Source: an uncultured Collinsella sp.
Lineage (GTDB): Bacteria; Actinomycetota; Coriobacteriia; Coriobacteriales; Coriobacteriaceae
Assembly (NCBI GenBank): GCA_959019945.1
Contig: CAUEQD010000005.1
Coordinates: 72,644 to 136,643, forward strand
Reading direction: 5' to 3'
DNA: 64,000 bases
Positions 1 to 8,771 of this stretch are shown here, one piece after another. The translations under genes were made by a program, and so were the position numbers. A model generated the notes under the pieces. That model had not been told where the DNA came from. It saw only the letters and a list, made by a program, of their open reading frames with translations, and did not search any database. Numbering within the stretch: position 1 is the first letter of the stretch; each line of letters starts with the position of its first letter.

Positions 1-783
1 ATCGATCGAAGCAAGCGCCACGTAACACTCACCGCGCAAGGTGAAGCGCTTCTCCCCTATGCTCAAAAAATTGCGACGCTTCAGCATCGCTATCTTGCCG
101 CCATTCAAATAGGTGCAGGTGAGCCGCTCGAGCACCTCACCGTAGGTTCTATCCCCATTATGGCCCCTTATGGGATCACGGACGCCGTCATCGATTTTCA
201 GCAGGCGAACCCCTCATATTCTGTCGAGCTCATCGAAGGCGAGGGCGACACACTCAAGCACATGCTCCTGCACGAGGACATTGACCTGGCCTTCATCCGT
301 GACAGTGGCGCCATCGAGCCGGAGTTCAAAAAGATTCCCTTTACGACTGACCGGCTCGTGGCCGTCCTTCCGCTCGACCATCCGCTCGCCGAACGTGACA
401 CCGTCGAGATAGACGACCTTATCGACGAGAATTTCCTCATGCTTCCCCAAGGCTCGTTCGTAAGCGAGCTCGTCCTTTCCCTTTGTCGCGAAGCTGGATT
501 TGGCCCACGCGTTACGTTCACCGGCAAACGAGCCGAGAACATCATCTCTCTTGTCGCACGCGGCGCCGGCGTCTCATTCCTCATGCGCAAGCCGGCGGAA
601 TCGCTTGCCAGCGGAAAGGTAGCCCTGGTGCCGCTTGAGCCCGCGACGACCTCCGAGGTCAGGCTCTACCTCAAGCGGAACGCCGCGCACTCGCAGGCGG
701 TCGTCTCGTTCATCGGCTTCCTCCCCTACCGTCAGCTCCTGCAGGGCGACCGTGCGTCTTCCACCGCGGCACGACCGTCATAA
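1..783 (+). CDS. LysR-family transcriptional regulator, 5' end outside the window
   Basis: The reading frame is open from base 1; the internal ATG at 160 is not the real start, because the upstream codons read a typical LysR linker (RHVTLTAQGEALLPYAQKI). What remains is the end of the winged-helix linker followed by the full effector-binding (periplasmic-binding-fold) domain, ending at TAA 781-783. About 45 N-terminal residues with the DNA-reading helix are missing. Its 3' end faces the PTS gene across a shared hairpin terminator, so it is not the divergent neighbour of that operon, although it could still regulate it. The ligand cannot be inferred. The family call is secure, the target is not. 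Confidence 0.88.
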   Translation: MDRSKRHVTLTAQGEALLPYAQKIATLQHRYLAAIQIGAGEPLEHLTVGSIPIMAPYGITDAVIDFQQANPSYSVELIEGEGDTLKHMLLHEDIDLAFIRDSGAIEPEFKKIPFTTDRLVAVLPLDHPLAERDTVEIDDLIDENFLMLPQGSFVSELVLSLCREAGFGPRVTFTGKRAENIISLVARGAGVSFLMRKPAESLASGKVALVPLEPATTSEVRLYLKRNAAHSQAVVSFIGFLPYRQLLQGDRASSTAARPS

Positions 784-845
784 TCCCCGCTGCTCCACAA
801 CCGCAGACTTGTGTCCGCAAACACGCTGACAACGGCACAAAACAC

Positions 846-885
846 AAATATGCCTCGGGCGGCACGTCGCCGTCCGAGGCATATT
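846..885. terminator. Bidirectional hairpin terminator between convergent genes
   Basis: Arms AAATATGCCTCGG and CCGAGGCATATTT flank a short GC-rich loop. It lies between the LysR stop (783) and the PTS stop (907), which converge. The A- and T-rich arm ends give a U tract on either strand. Confidence 0.75.
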
Positions 886-906
886 TAGTTAAAGTGCGCA
901 GACAGA

Positions 907-2349
907 CTAGTCCACCGAGATGTTGAGCGCCTTACCGCCCTCGTCCTTCCTGGTACCGATCGCCATAGCGGCGACAAGAGCCAAAACGAAAGCGACCACA
1001 CCGGAGATGACAAGGCCGATAAAGCCCGTGTCGATGCCGGCAGGGTTAATAAAGCTCGGGAAACCGAGCGGGCCGGAGGCACCGAAGGCATAGAGTTTGG
1101 CACCCATGAGGCCGGCAATGGCGCCGCCTACACCAGCGGAAATAAAGGTTGACCACATAAGACGCTTACGCGGCAGCAAGATGGCGTAAAGCGCAGGCTC
1201 GTTGACACCGAAAATCGAAGAGACAAGGGCGGGAATGTTGACGGCAGCATTTTCCTCGGAGTCCTTGGTTCGGATGACCATGCCAAGCACAGCACCGGCG
1301 ATGGCACAACCGCCTGCATACACGAGCGGGTTAATGAGGTCATAGCCGTAGGTTGCGACATCGAGAAACCACAGCGGGATGATACCCCAGTGCAGGCCGA
1401 ACATGACGAGCAGGCTCCAGAACGTGCCGATGACAAAGCCGGCGATGGCGGGCTGGAAGTTGATGAGCATCAAGATGATCTGGGCAACGATGTTGGAGAG
1501 GACCGTCATGACCGGACCGACCACAAGCAGGCCAAGGATGCCGCAAATGAGGAGCGTCAGGATGTTGGAGAAGAACGAGCTCACAAGCGCGGGCAGCGCG
1601 TTAGAAAGGGCCTTGTGCACCTTGGAGGCAATCCAGACGATAAAGATCGCAGGCAGAATCGTCGATGAGTAATTCTGCATGATCAGCGGGATGCCAAAAA
1701 TATCACCGTAGACATTGGACTCGAAGACCGTGCCGGCGCCGAGCGTGTAGAGCGGATCTCCGCCCATAAGGGCAACGAGCGTCGGGTAGACAAGGATACC
1801 ACCGAGCGCCATTCCCATAACGGGCTTAAGTCCGAACTTCTTGGCCGACGTCCAGCCAATGATTAGCGGAAAGTAATAGAAGACCGAATCTCCGATTGCC
1901 GAGAGCGTCACATACGTATTGCTGTCCTTGGCAAGCCAACCGGCAACCGTGCAGAGCGCGAGCATCGACTTGATAAAGCCACCGGCCATAAGCACGCCAA
2001 GAACCGGTTGCAGAATCTCGGAGATGATGGCCAGCAGACGCGAGAATGGATCGCCCTTTTTGACGTCGTCGCCTTCATCGATATCGAGTGCGGGTTTGGA
2101 GTCGAACCCGCCAATCTGAACAAGGTCGTTGTAGACGGCCTCGACAGTGGCACCAATCACGACCTGATACTGTCCGCCGGCCTGGATGACGTCAACGACG
2201 CCCTTCGTCGCCTTAAGCTCATTGGTCTGGGCGAGCGATTCATCCTTAAGGTGGAAGCGGAGACGCGTAATGCAGTGGCTCACGTCTAACACATTGTCTC
2301 GACCACCGACCTTTGTGATGATTTCATCGCAAAGCTTCTGGTATTTCAT
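907..2349 (-). CDS. PTS sugar transporter EIIBC (glucoside/sucrose type)
   Basis: A 480-residue phosphotransferase permease. The N-terminal EIIB domain (about residues 1-85) carries the phosphorylatable cysteine in the usual SHCITRLRF context. The EIIC domain (about 110-460) has many hydrophobic membrane segments. No EIIA domain is fused at the C-terminus, so a separate IIA protein must supply the phosphate. The open frame extends upstream, but the start MKYQKL at 2349 is preceded by AAAAAGGAGAATTCC, an ideal ribosome site. It is the last gene of a leftward operon with two ceramidase-like proteins and an amidohydrolase, 193 bp after the preceding gene. That context suggests import of an unusual sugar or sugar conjugate; the substrate is unknown. 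Confidence 0.85.
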   Translation of the reverse strand: MKYQKLCDEIITKVGGRDNVLDVSHCITRLRFHLKDESLAQTNELKATKGVVDVIQAGGQYQVVIGATVEAVYNDLVQIGGFDSKPALDIDEGDDVKKGDPFSRLLAIISEILQPVLGVLMAGGFIKSMLALCTVAGWLAKDSNTYVTLSAIGDSVFYYFPLIIGWTSAKKFGLKPVMGMALGGILVYPTLVALMGGDPLYTLGAGTVFESNVYGDIFGIPLIMQNYSSTILPAIFIVWIASKVHKALSNALPALVSSFFSNILTLLICGILGLLVVGPVMTVLSNIVAQIILMLINFQPAIAGFVIGTFWSLLVMFGLHWGIIPLWFLDVATYGYDLINPLVYAGGCAIAGAVLGMVIRTKDSEENAAVNIPALVSSIFGVNEPALYAILLPRKRLMWSTFISAGVGGAIAGLMGAKLYAFGASGPLGFPSFINPAGIDTGFIGLVISGVVAFVLALVAAMAIGTRKDEGGKALNISVD

Positions 2350-2542
2350 GGAATTCTCCTTTTTCTGAGCGGGGTATAGCATCGATTTCATGCCTCCGTA
2401 GTCGACGTGGGAGGGCAAGGAACCCGCTTCCCCCTTTGAAATCCGCGGACGCACGTACGCCCGGGATGGGAAACGGCAGAGAAGATGGAAGATGCCGATC
2501 ACATGGCAGCGAGCCTCATTGGCCCATGTCACGCAATCAGGT

Positions 2543-3661
2543 CTACAGACGCGAATCTGCTGCGCCGAGAAGTCTCGTCGTCTGGCAGAACTTGTCACAC
2601 AGACGTTCCGGTTCGCCCTGGGGAATCTGAGTACGCTCGGTCTCAAAGGAGAGGCCGTACTCGCGTGCCGGAAGGAAATACTCAAAATAGCCGTTGGTGT
2701 AACCGCAAACTATTCCCTCGACCGGGCATTCGCGCTTCATGCGAATACCCAAGTCGCTGCCGAGCTCACTCGGGAACACAAAGAGATGCAGGCCGCCCAA
2801 ACTGATGACGACACACTTAAGCGTGAGCGAAAAGTCGTCATGGGCAACGGTGTGATAGAACGTCTGAGGCTCGATGCGGTCGAGAACGACCTCGCGATCG
2901 AGCTTGATCTGGGAAATCGCCTCGGCAAGACCGGTCGAAACGCGCTCGACCTCGGGAATGCCGCGTCCCTGGCGAAAATTGCGGTCGCTACAGTCGCCAG
3001 CAGCACCGACGACCATGGCCGGATAGTAACCAAGACTCTGAGCGAGCTTTTTGCCGGTAAGACCGGCGAGTTCGCTCGTGAGCTCCGTGCAGTCGGGTCC
3101 GACGCAAGCGGAATGCACCGCCCAGTTCACAAAGCCCGCAAATGGCTTGCCTTCGGTATCGAAGAACGATACGACAATGACCTCATTGTCGGCGAGTTCA
3201 CCTGGGATGATGCGGTTGTCGTAGAAACCGGTGATGACCTGCTTGCCCAAGCGACAAATCGCGGGCTGTGCGTTGGCGCGGCACTCCTCAAAGCATTGGC
3301 AAATGGTATCGAGGAACCAGCGGTAGTAGTTCTCGTCGAATTTTCCCGTCCACCAGCTGCGGTGGTAAGCGACGATTGAAGTATGGTCGTGCGTCGCGGA
3401 GAGCAGAACGCAGTCACGGTCGATTCCGTAGCGCTCGGCGAGCATCGTCTTAACCTCCTCGGCCATGCCCTCCTCAAACTCGAGAACATCGGCGTTGAAG
3501 AGAAAAACTTCGCGGTCGTCCTGTTGGAAAAGAATCGCGTTGGCGAAGACGTCGTCATGGACGCCTGTCGCAGGCTCCAGACGGTTGGAGAGGTTACGAT
3601 ATCCGATTAGATAGATGTCGCCTTGCGGGGTAATCTTGCGGCGTGCATGTCCGATATTCAT
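2543..3661 (-). CDS. Neutral/alkaline ceramidase-like hydrolase (copy A)
   Basis: A 372-residue protein resembling the N-terminal catalytic domain of neutral non-lysosomal ceramidases. Two metal-site signatures are recognisable: an ATHDHTS histidine motif and VNWAVHSA, followed by the GAAGDCSDR segment typical of the family. No signal peptide is seen, so it is probably cytosolic, unlike secreted ceramidases. Start 3661 is chosen because AGGAGAACTTGC precedes it; an upstream in-frame ATG at 3682 would overlap the previous gene by 4 bp. It is translationally close to copy B and followed by the PTS permease. Known members cleave N-acyl bonds in ceramides; in this PTS setting the substrate may be an N-acylated sugar derivative (inference). 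Confidence 0.7.
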   Translation of the reverse strand: MNIGHARRKITPQGDIYLIGYRNLSNRLEPATGVHDDVFANAILFQQDDREVFLFNADVLEFEEGMAEEVKTMLAERYGIDRDCVLLSATHDHTSIVAYHRSWWTGKFDENYYRWFLDTICQCFEECRANAQPAICRLGKQVITGFYDNRIIPGELADNEVIVVSFFDTEGKPFAGFVNWAVHSACVGPDCTELTSELAGLTGKKLAQSLGYYPAMVVGAAGDCSDRNFRQGRGIPEVERVSTGLAEAISQIKLDREVVLDRIEPQTFYHTVAHDDFSLTLKCVVISLGGLHLFVFPSELGSDLGIRMKRECPVEGIVCGYTNGYFEYFLPAREYGLSFETERTQIPQGEPERLCDKFCQTTRLLGAADSRL

Positions 3662-3678
3662 GCAAGTTCTCCTCTTTG

Positions 3679-4926
3679 TCATGCCGCGTTTAAAGCGGCA
3701 AGGATGGTTTGAAGGAGGCGCTCATGGGAACCGGCGGCGAAGCCGGAGTTCATGGCCTCATAGGTGATTTTCTCGTACGCATCGGGGGCCGGCAGATACT
3801 TTTGCCCTCCGTTGACAAGCGTGGCAAAGAGCACGGGGCAGAATCGGGCGGCGCGCACGGCGGCGCCAAACGAGCTCGAAACCTCGGGCTGGATACCAAC
3901 GAACTCGACATTTCCCAGCCGAAGTAAATAGACCCTCGTACGCTGTTCGCCTGCCGCATGAAACTCATAAGTTCGATGCGGGGCCAATGAGCAGAAGTCG
4001 GCGCGCGTCTGGGCGGGCAAAAGGACGTCGACCGTGCGAGCATCGACGCCGATGGCATCGTCCTCACGCGCCGCACGGACGGCCTCAATCAACGCATCGC
4101 TCATAGCGCGACCCTGTCGATGCAGCATGCGATATCCACTCTCGTGAGCATCTAACGTTTGCTTCGCCCCGGTCGAATCGAACGCAACGGTTACGGCGCG
4201 CTCCGCCGGACTCTGATCCCCCGCGGCACCGGGTAGCAGCAACACGACTCCGCCCAATTCGCGCTCGAGAGCCATGGCGGCAAAGCCAAAGAGGTCCCCG
4301 CTCACCAAGCGCTTCCCCTGAGAATCGTGCGATCCGTCGAGCACGGAAGACTGGGCATCAGCCGTCGCAAGCATGGCAACGAGCCCGCCCTCGGCATCCC
4401 TCGCGACAAGTACGGGCATCGCGTGGTCGGCAAACCCCTTGGGGTCTACTCCCAGCCACCAGCCGGCCGGTGTCTCAATGTCGCGGTTAACGTTCACAGG
4501 ACAGTAGCCCTCCGCCGAGGCGAGCGTGACAGAGCGAATGCCCGCAACCGCCTGCCCAACGGCCGCGCGTGTCGCGGCGATGAGCGCGGCACGATAGCGC
4601 TCATTTCGATCGCGGGCATCGGTGTCGGCCAGATGCCCAGGGGTGCGCACGTGAGGCGCAGAAAACGTGTGGGTCGGGACCACCCAAGAAAAGGCGCCGT
4701 CGCAATTGGAGACATCCTTGACAACCTCACGCAGATCGACGAGTAGGGCCGGAGCGACCGAGGTAACCTCAAGTGAAAGGATGCAAGCGCGCCGCCCCAT
4801 CCCTTCGACCACGAAGGCACGGGCAAAGATTTCATGACGGAGTGCGTCGAAACCGTCGAACGGCAATACGTCCTCTAAGTTAATGGCCACCCGGGCGGCT
4901 CCGGCCTTCATCTCTCCCTTATCCAT
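3679..4926 (-). CDS. Neutral/alkaline ceramidase-like protein (copy B)
   Basis: A 415-residue protein of the same superfamily as the gene that follows it. It retains VVPTHTFSAPH (first metal histidine region) and GAAGDQSP, but the second histidine position, normally in an AVH motif, reads ATADAQSS. The metal site may therefore be altered or completed by the nearby GSHDS histidine. AAAGGAGGGCG lies just upstream of the ATG at 4926. The stop nearly abuts the next gene, indicating one transcript. Two unequal family members side by side suggest either a heteromeric enzyme or two steps on related substrates. Confidence 0.65.
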   Translation of the reverse strand: MDKGEMKAGAARVAINLEDVLPFDGFDALRHEIFARAFVVEGMGRRACILSLEVTSVAPALLVDLREVVKDVSNCDGAFSWVVPTHTFSAPHVRTPGHLADTDARDRNERYRAALIAATRAAVGQAVAGIRSVTLASAEGYCPVNVNRDIETPAGWWLGVDPKGFADHAMPVLVARDAEGGLVAMLATADAQSSVLDGSHDSQGKRLVSGDLFGFAAMALERELGGVVLLLPGAAGDQSPAERAVTVAFDSTGAKQTLDAHESGYRMLHRQGRAMSDALIEAVRAAREDDAIGVDARTVDVLLPAQTRADFCSLAPHRTYEFHAAGEQRTRVYLLRLGNVEFVGIQPEVSSSFGAAVRAARFCPVLFATLVNGGQKYLPAPDAYEKITYEAMNSGFAAGSHERLLQTILAALNAA

Positions 4927-4952
4927 GGCGAACGCCCTCCTTTATCTGTCGC

Positions 4953-5987
4953 TCACTCGATGCCGTACAAGCGCTGTGCCGTGCCGCCAAGCATAAGGTC
5001 CTTGTCCGTATCACTTAAATCTGTGGCGCGGACGCAGGCGACACCCTCTGTTAGCCACTCGCGTTTAACGGGATAACTCGTACCAAAGACAATATGGTCT
5101 GCACCAAGGACTTCAACCGCACAGGCAAGAAGCGTTTCGCCCCAGGGCTGAGCATGGGACATGTCGAAATAGATGTTGTTCTCGAGGCGCCTGGAAACGG
5201 TCTCGGTATCGACCTGAAAACGGCCAGAAGCATCAGGGCGCTTGGGACCATGAGGCAGCAGCATCTCCTTGAACGCAAAGTATGCGCCGCCGAGCATGGA
5301 GTGGACCATCTTGATATTGGGGTAGCGCTCAAAGAAATCGCCAAAGATCTCTCGGCCGATCGCCGTAGTTTGGTCGACGCAGCGGCCATAAGAGCGGCGA
5401 AGGTTGTCGTACGCGAGAAGCGATTCGTTCTCGACCGGCACGGGAACATGGTGCACGTAAACGGTGACATGGCGTTCGTTCAGGTGCTCGAAAAAGCTCG
5501 AGAAGACCTGGTCGTCGAGATAGCGCTTGCCGTAGTGAGCGCAGAGCTGCACACCCGCAAAACCATCGTCGAGCCTGCGATCGAGCTCCTCCAAATTCGC
5601 TTTGGTGCCAAAGGGCGGCACAGCGACAAGCGGAATCAGACGGCCACTTGACGCCTTCGCGTCAGCAGCCATACCGTCGTTGAAACGCCGGCACATCTCG
5701 AGCGACATCCACTCGTGACAACCGGGGAGCTTGAGGATCGCCTTGTCGACCCCCGCCTCATCCATATCGGCCAAGCGCTTCTCGAGGGTGTAGTCGCCCT
5801 CAATGTAGTTAAGACCCGGAGAACCGGCGGGCATCTCGATCACGATCTGTCGTTTGCCGGCGGAATTCATGGTCAGATAGCCTTCGGTGTCATAGGCGCG
5901 GGGCACCTCGGCCAAAAACTGTTCGCAGAGCGTCTCGTCATGAAAGATGTGCTCGTCGAACCAGTAGGAATTTGCATCGATAATCAT
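4953..5987 (-). CDS. Amidohydrolase family 2 (ACMSD-like TIM barrel)
   Basis: A 344-residue metal-dependent hydrolase or decarboxylase of the amidohydrolase-2 family. Recognisable segments are the TIM-barrel start MIIDANSYWFDEH, a strand carrying YVHHVPVP, MVHSMLGG with a barrel histidine, and HIVFGTSYP near the end. The canonical HxH at the first strand is not present as such, so metal binding may be reduced. It is the first gene of the leftward operon, preceded by AAAGGCGG and a candidate promoter and palindrome at 6020-6085. Family members act on carboxylated rings, lactones or amides; the reaction here is unknown. Confidence 0.7.
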   Translation of the reverse strand: MIIDANSYWFDEHIFHDETLCEQFLAEVPRAYDTEGYLTMNSAGKRQIVIEMPAGSPGLNYIEGDYTLEKRLADMDEAGVDKAILKLPGCHEWMSLEMCRRFNDGMAADAKASSGRLIPLVAVPPFGTKANLEELDRRLDDGFAGVQLCAHYGKRYLDDQVFSSFFEHLNERHVTVYVHHVPVPVENESLLAYDNLRRSYGRCVDQTTAIGREIFGDFFERYPNIKMVHSMLGGAYFAFKEMLLPHGPKRPDASGRFQVDTETVSRRLENNIYFDMSHAQPWGETLLACAVEVLGADHIVFGTSYPVKREWLTEGVACVRATDLSDTDKDLMLGGTAQRLYGIE

Positions 5988-6019
5988 TGGTTGGAACCGC
6001 CTTTCATCTTGTTGAAAAC

Positions 6020-6049
6020 ATTCTAGAAAAGCAGGTACCCGGACATCAA
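6020..6049 (-). promoter_or_regulatory. Candidate promoter of the amidohydrolase-ceramidase-PTS operon
   Basis: On the minus strand TTGATG (rc 6044-6049) and TAGAAT (rc 6020-6025) are separated by 18 bp, pointing into the gene starting at 5987. A palindrome is centred about 64 bp upstream of the implied start of transcription. Confidence 0.45.
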
Positions 6050-6068
6050 TTCCAGCTTAAGCCAACTG

Positions 6069-6085
6069 TATTCCATTTTGGAATA
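6069..6085. promoter_or_regulatory. Palindromic operator candidate TATTCCA-N3-TGGAATA
   Basis: A perfect 7-bp inverted repeat with a 3-bp centre. It contains a T-N11-A LysR-type box and sits near -64 relative to the candidate promoter, the usual place for a LysR activator site. Confidence 0.45.
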
Positions 6086-6155
6086 GAACTTACCGCTCAC
6101 ATGCGAACCTCGCCCGCTCAACGAGACAAGCGCTAACAGCACGGGCTTAGACAGA

Positions 6156-6192
6156 AAACGGTCGGCCCGCATCCGTTGCGGGCCGACCGTTT
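6156..6192 (-). terminator. Rho-independent terminator of the HTH-aminotransferase gene
   Basis: Arms AAACGGTCGGCCCGC (6156-6170) and its exact complement (6178-6192) surround a 7-nt loop. On the minus strand the hairpin ends in TTTTCTG, downstream of the stop at 6214. Confidence 0.85.
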
Positions 6193-6213
6193 CATTACAG
6201 TCTACCTTTGCCG

Positions 6214-7734
6214 TTACGCCTGGCGGTAGTGATCGAAGAAATCGGCGAGGTCTTCGAGGGACTCTTTGAGTACTTCCATGCGCGGCAGGTACACGATGCG
6301 GAAGTGGTCGGGCTCAGCCCAGTTGAAGCCGCCGCCGCGCGTAATCAGGATCTTCTTCTCGTGCAGCAGGTCAAGGGCGAATTGCTCGTCATCGGTGATG
6401 TTGAACTTCTTCACATCCATCTTGGGGAAGATGTAGAACGCCGCACGCGGCTTAACCACCGAGATGCCGTCAATCTTGCTGAGTGCCTCATACACAAAGT
6501 TGCGCTGCTCGTAGACACGGCCGCCGGGACGGATGTAGTCGTTAACGGACTGATGGCCACCGAGTGCCGTCTGAACGATCGACTGAGCCGGCACGTTGGA
6601 GCACAGGCGCATGTTGGAGAGCATGTTGATGCCCATGATGAAGTCGCTCATGCAGCGCTGGTTGCCCGAAAGCACCATCCAGCCAATACGATAGCCCGCG
6701 ATCATGTGCGACTTGGAAAGGCCGCTAAAGGTAACGCAGGGCAGGTCGGGAGCGAGCGAGGCAATCGAGACGTGCTCGTAGCCGTCCATGCACAGGCGGT
6801 CGTAGATCTCATCGGCAAAGATCATCAGCTGATGCCTGCGTGCAATCTCGACGATGCCCTCGAGCACCTCGCGCGGATAGACAGAACCCGTGGGGTTGTT
6901 GGGGTTGATGATGACGAGGGCTTTGGTCGCGCTCGTAATCTTGGACTCCATATCCTCCAGGTCGGGATACCAATCCGCCTGCTCATCACACAGATAATGT
7001 ACGGGATGACCGCCAGCAAGGGTTGCGCACGCCGTCCAGAGCGGATAGTCGGGGCTGGGGATCAGAATCTCGTCGCCATTGTCGAGCAGCGCGTTCATCG
7101 AAAGCTGAATGAGCTCGGACACGCCGTTGCCCGTGTAGATATGCTCCATCTGAACGTTGGGCAGGCCTTTGATCTGCGAATACTGCATGATCGCCTTGCG
7201 CGCGGAGAACAGGCCACGCGAGTTGGAATAGCCTTCGCAGTCGGGCAGCTGCTGGCGCATGTCCTTGATGACCTCATCGGGCGTGCGGAAACCGAAGGGC
7301 GCCGGGTTGCCGATATTGAGCTTGAGGATGCGCTCGCCCTCGTCCTCCATACGGGCGGCCTCGTCGACGACGGGGCCGCGCACGTCATACAGGACGTTAT
7401 CGAGCTTGGTGGATTTAGAAAAAGTACGCATGGTGGTGCTCCTTGCAATTTGAGCTGAGGGATGGGGTTCGGGCTTGGAATCGTTGCGGGGTGATGATGC
7501 CTCGCCTTGATCGGCGTCGCCGGCAAGCAGCCAGGTAACATCGACCTCCATAATACGGGCGAGCAGCTCAGCCACATCGCGCCGCGGGATCGTCTTGCCG
7601 CTCACATATTGGCTCATCTGACTCTTGCCGAGTTTTTTGCCGAGCATCTCCGATGCGCGGATCACGTCCGACTGGCGAACGTCCCGATCGGACATAGCCT
7701 GTCGCAGGCGATCGCTAAACGTCTCTTGGGCCAC
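6214..7734 (-). CDS. XRE-type HTH domain fused to a class I PLP aminotransferase (AlaA/AspC-like)
   Basis: A 506-residue fusion. Residues about 1-75 form a helix-turn-helix of the XRE type (SDRLRQAMSDRDVRQSDVIR ... SQMSQYVSGKTIPRRDV). A linker of about 35 residues follows, then a full fold-type I aminotransferase with the PNNPTG segment and the PLP lysine in SGLSKSHMIAGYRIGW. The aminotransferase part most resembles alanine/aspartate transaminases. This is not a MocR protein, whose N-terminus is GntR-type. The GTG at 7734 is chosen because AAGGAGGTTCTA precedes it; the in-frame ATG at 7785 lies inside an operator-like palindrome. Four copies of a TTGAAC motif surround its promoter, which suggests autoregulation. 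Confidence 0.85.
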   Translation of the reverse strand: MAQETFSDRLRQAMSDRDVRQSDVIRASEMLGKKLGKSQMSQYVSGKTIPRRDVAELLARIMEVDVTWLLAGDADQGEASSPRNDSKPEPHPSAQIARSTTMRTFSKSTKLDNVLYDVRGPVVDEAARMEDEGERILKLNIGNPAPFGFRTPDEVIKDMRQQLPDCEGYSNSRGLFSARKAIMQYSQIKGLPNVQMEHIYTGNGVSELIQLSMNALLDNGDEILIPSPDYPLWTACATLAGGHPVHYLCDEQADWYPDLEDMESKITSATKALVIINPNNPTGSVYPREVLEGIVEIARRHQLMIFADEIYDRLCMDGYEHVSIASLAPDLPCVTFSGLSKSHMIAGYRIGWMVLSGNQRCMSDFIMGINMLSNMRLCSNVPAQSIVQTALGGHQSVNDYIRPGGRVYEQRNFVYEALSKIDGISVVKPRAAFYIFPKMDVKKFNITDDEQFALDLLHEKKILITRGGGFNWAEPDHFRIVYLPRMEVLKESLEDLADFFDHYRQA

Positions 7735-7755
7735 TAGAACCTCCTTGCTGGCAAA

Positions 7756-7837
7756 GTTCAATTTATAGAACACGAATTGAACCAAGGTTCAATTTAGCAA
7801 GCAGTATAGCGCGGCACCTCATTCGAAAGTTCAATTT
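7756..7837 (-). promoter_or_regulatory. Operator cluster and promoter of the HTH-aminotransferase gene
   Basis: GTTCAATTT occurs at 7756, 7787 and 7829, spaced 31 and 42 bp (near whole helical turns). The middle copy is one arm of the perfect palindrome AATTGAACCAAGGTTCAATT-type repeat at 7775-7794 (9-bp arms, 2-bp centre). A minus-strand TATACT at 7803-7808 is a good -10. The sites flank and overlap the promoter, fitting binding by the gene's own XRE domain. Confidence 0.6.
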
Positions 7838-7896
7838 CATAAGAAAATGTACCGGACTCCGAGATTTGCCCAAAGCGGACAATGGCGTGTACGCGT

Positions 7897-8754
7897 TTAG
7901 AGGTATTCAAGGAATCGAGCAGCGGCAAGCGAAACGTCAGCCGTGCGATATATCGCATTGATCTGCCGATGGGGATGTCCCTCGAGCGAACGCACGGCAA
8001 CATCGAACTGACAGCGGCGCAAGATGAGCGCGGGAAGAATGCTCACGCCCAGGCCGTCCTCGACCATGGCCATAATCGCATAGTCATCCCAGGTCGACAG
8101 CGTGGAGCACACCGCCAGTCCCGCCCGACGGAACAGCGGCGTAATCTCGTCATCGGTGCCGCGTTCTAGCAGAATAAACTGCTCGTTGGCTAAATCGGCA
8201 AGAGAAACGACCTCCGCCGTGGCAAGCAAAGAATCTGCCGGCACCACCGCCACCAACTCGTCGCGCACCAAAGACCGCGATGCCATGCCGTTTTCTCGTG
8301 GCTCACGCGGGATAAAGCCCAGGTCGCAGCGGCCTTCCGCCACCCATTGCTCAATCTCGGAGTAATCACCCATCAGCAGCTCGTAATCGACATCCGGATG
8401 ATCGGCGCGAAAGCGCGCAATCACCGGCGGCAGCACGTGGGTCGCCACACTCGAAAACGTACCGATGCAGATTTTGCCGCGCATGAGCCCGCGCATCTCA
8501 TCCACCCGTCGCTGCAAGCGAGTGAATTCCTCGCAGAGCGCCTCGACAGCCGGCATGACCTGCCGCCCGTCGGCAGAAAGCACTACGCCCTCGCGACTGC
8601 GGTCGAGCACCTTAAAGCCCCAATCGGCCTCAAGATCGGCCACCATACGGCTCACGCCCGACTGTGAATAGCTCAGGCGCTCGGCAGCACGCGTAAAGCT
8701 TCCGGCGCGCACCGTCTCCAGCAGCACCTGCATCTTTTGAATATTCGTTTCCAC
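7897..8754 (-). CDS. LysR-family regulator, divergent from an EamA transporter
   Basis: A 285-residue LysR protein: N-terminal winged helix (MQVLLETVRAGSFTRAAERLSYSQSGVSRMV) and effector domain with the C-terminal DDYAIMAMVEDGLGVSILP signature. The GTG start at 8754 has GGAGG six bases upstream. It is transcribed away from the EamA gene at 8873; the 118-bp gap holds two palindromes with T-N11-A spacing. It probably controls that transporter in response to its cargo. It shares the DDY-IMAMVE-GLGVS segment with the LysR at 46830, which also sits beside an EamA gene. Confidence 0.88.
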   Translation of the reverse strand: METNIQKMQVLLETVRAGSFTRAAERLSYSQSGVSRMVADLEADWGFKVLDRSREGVVLSADGRQVMPAVEALCEEFTRLQRRVDEMRGLMRGKICIGTFSSVATHVLPPVIARFRADHPDVDYELLMGDYSEIEQWVAEGRCDLGFIPREPRENGMASRSLVRDELVAVVPADSLLATAEVVSLADLANEQFILLERGTDDEITPLFRRAGLAVCSTLSTWDDYAIMAMVEDGLGVSILPALILRRCQFDVAVRSLEGHPHRQINAIYRTADVSLAAARFLEYL

Positions 8755-8771
8755 GACACGCCTCCACCTTT

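Noticed and set aside
2350..2685. N-terminal extension of the PTS protein to 592 residues
   Set aside because: The extra 112 residues are Arg/Ser-rich with no domain, and AAGGAGAA stands exactly before the internal ATG.
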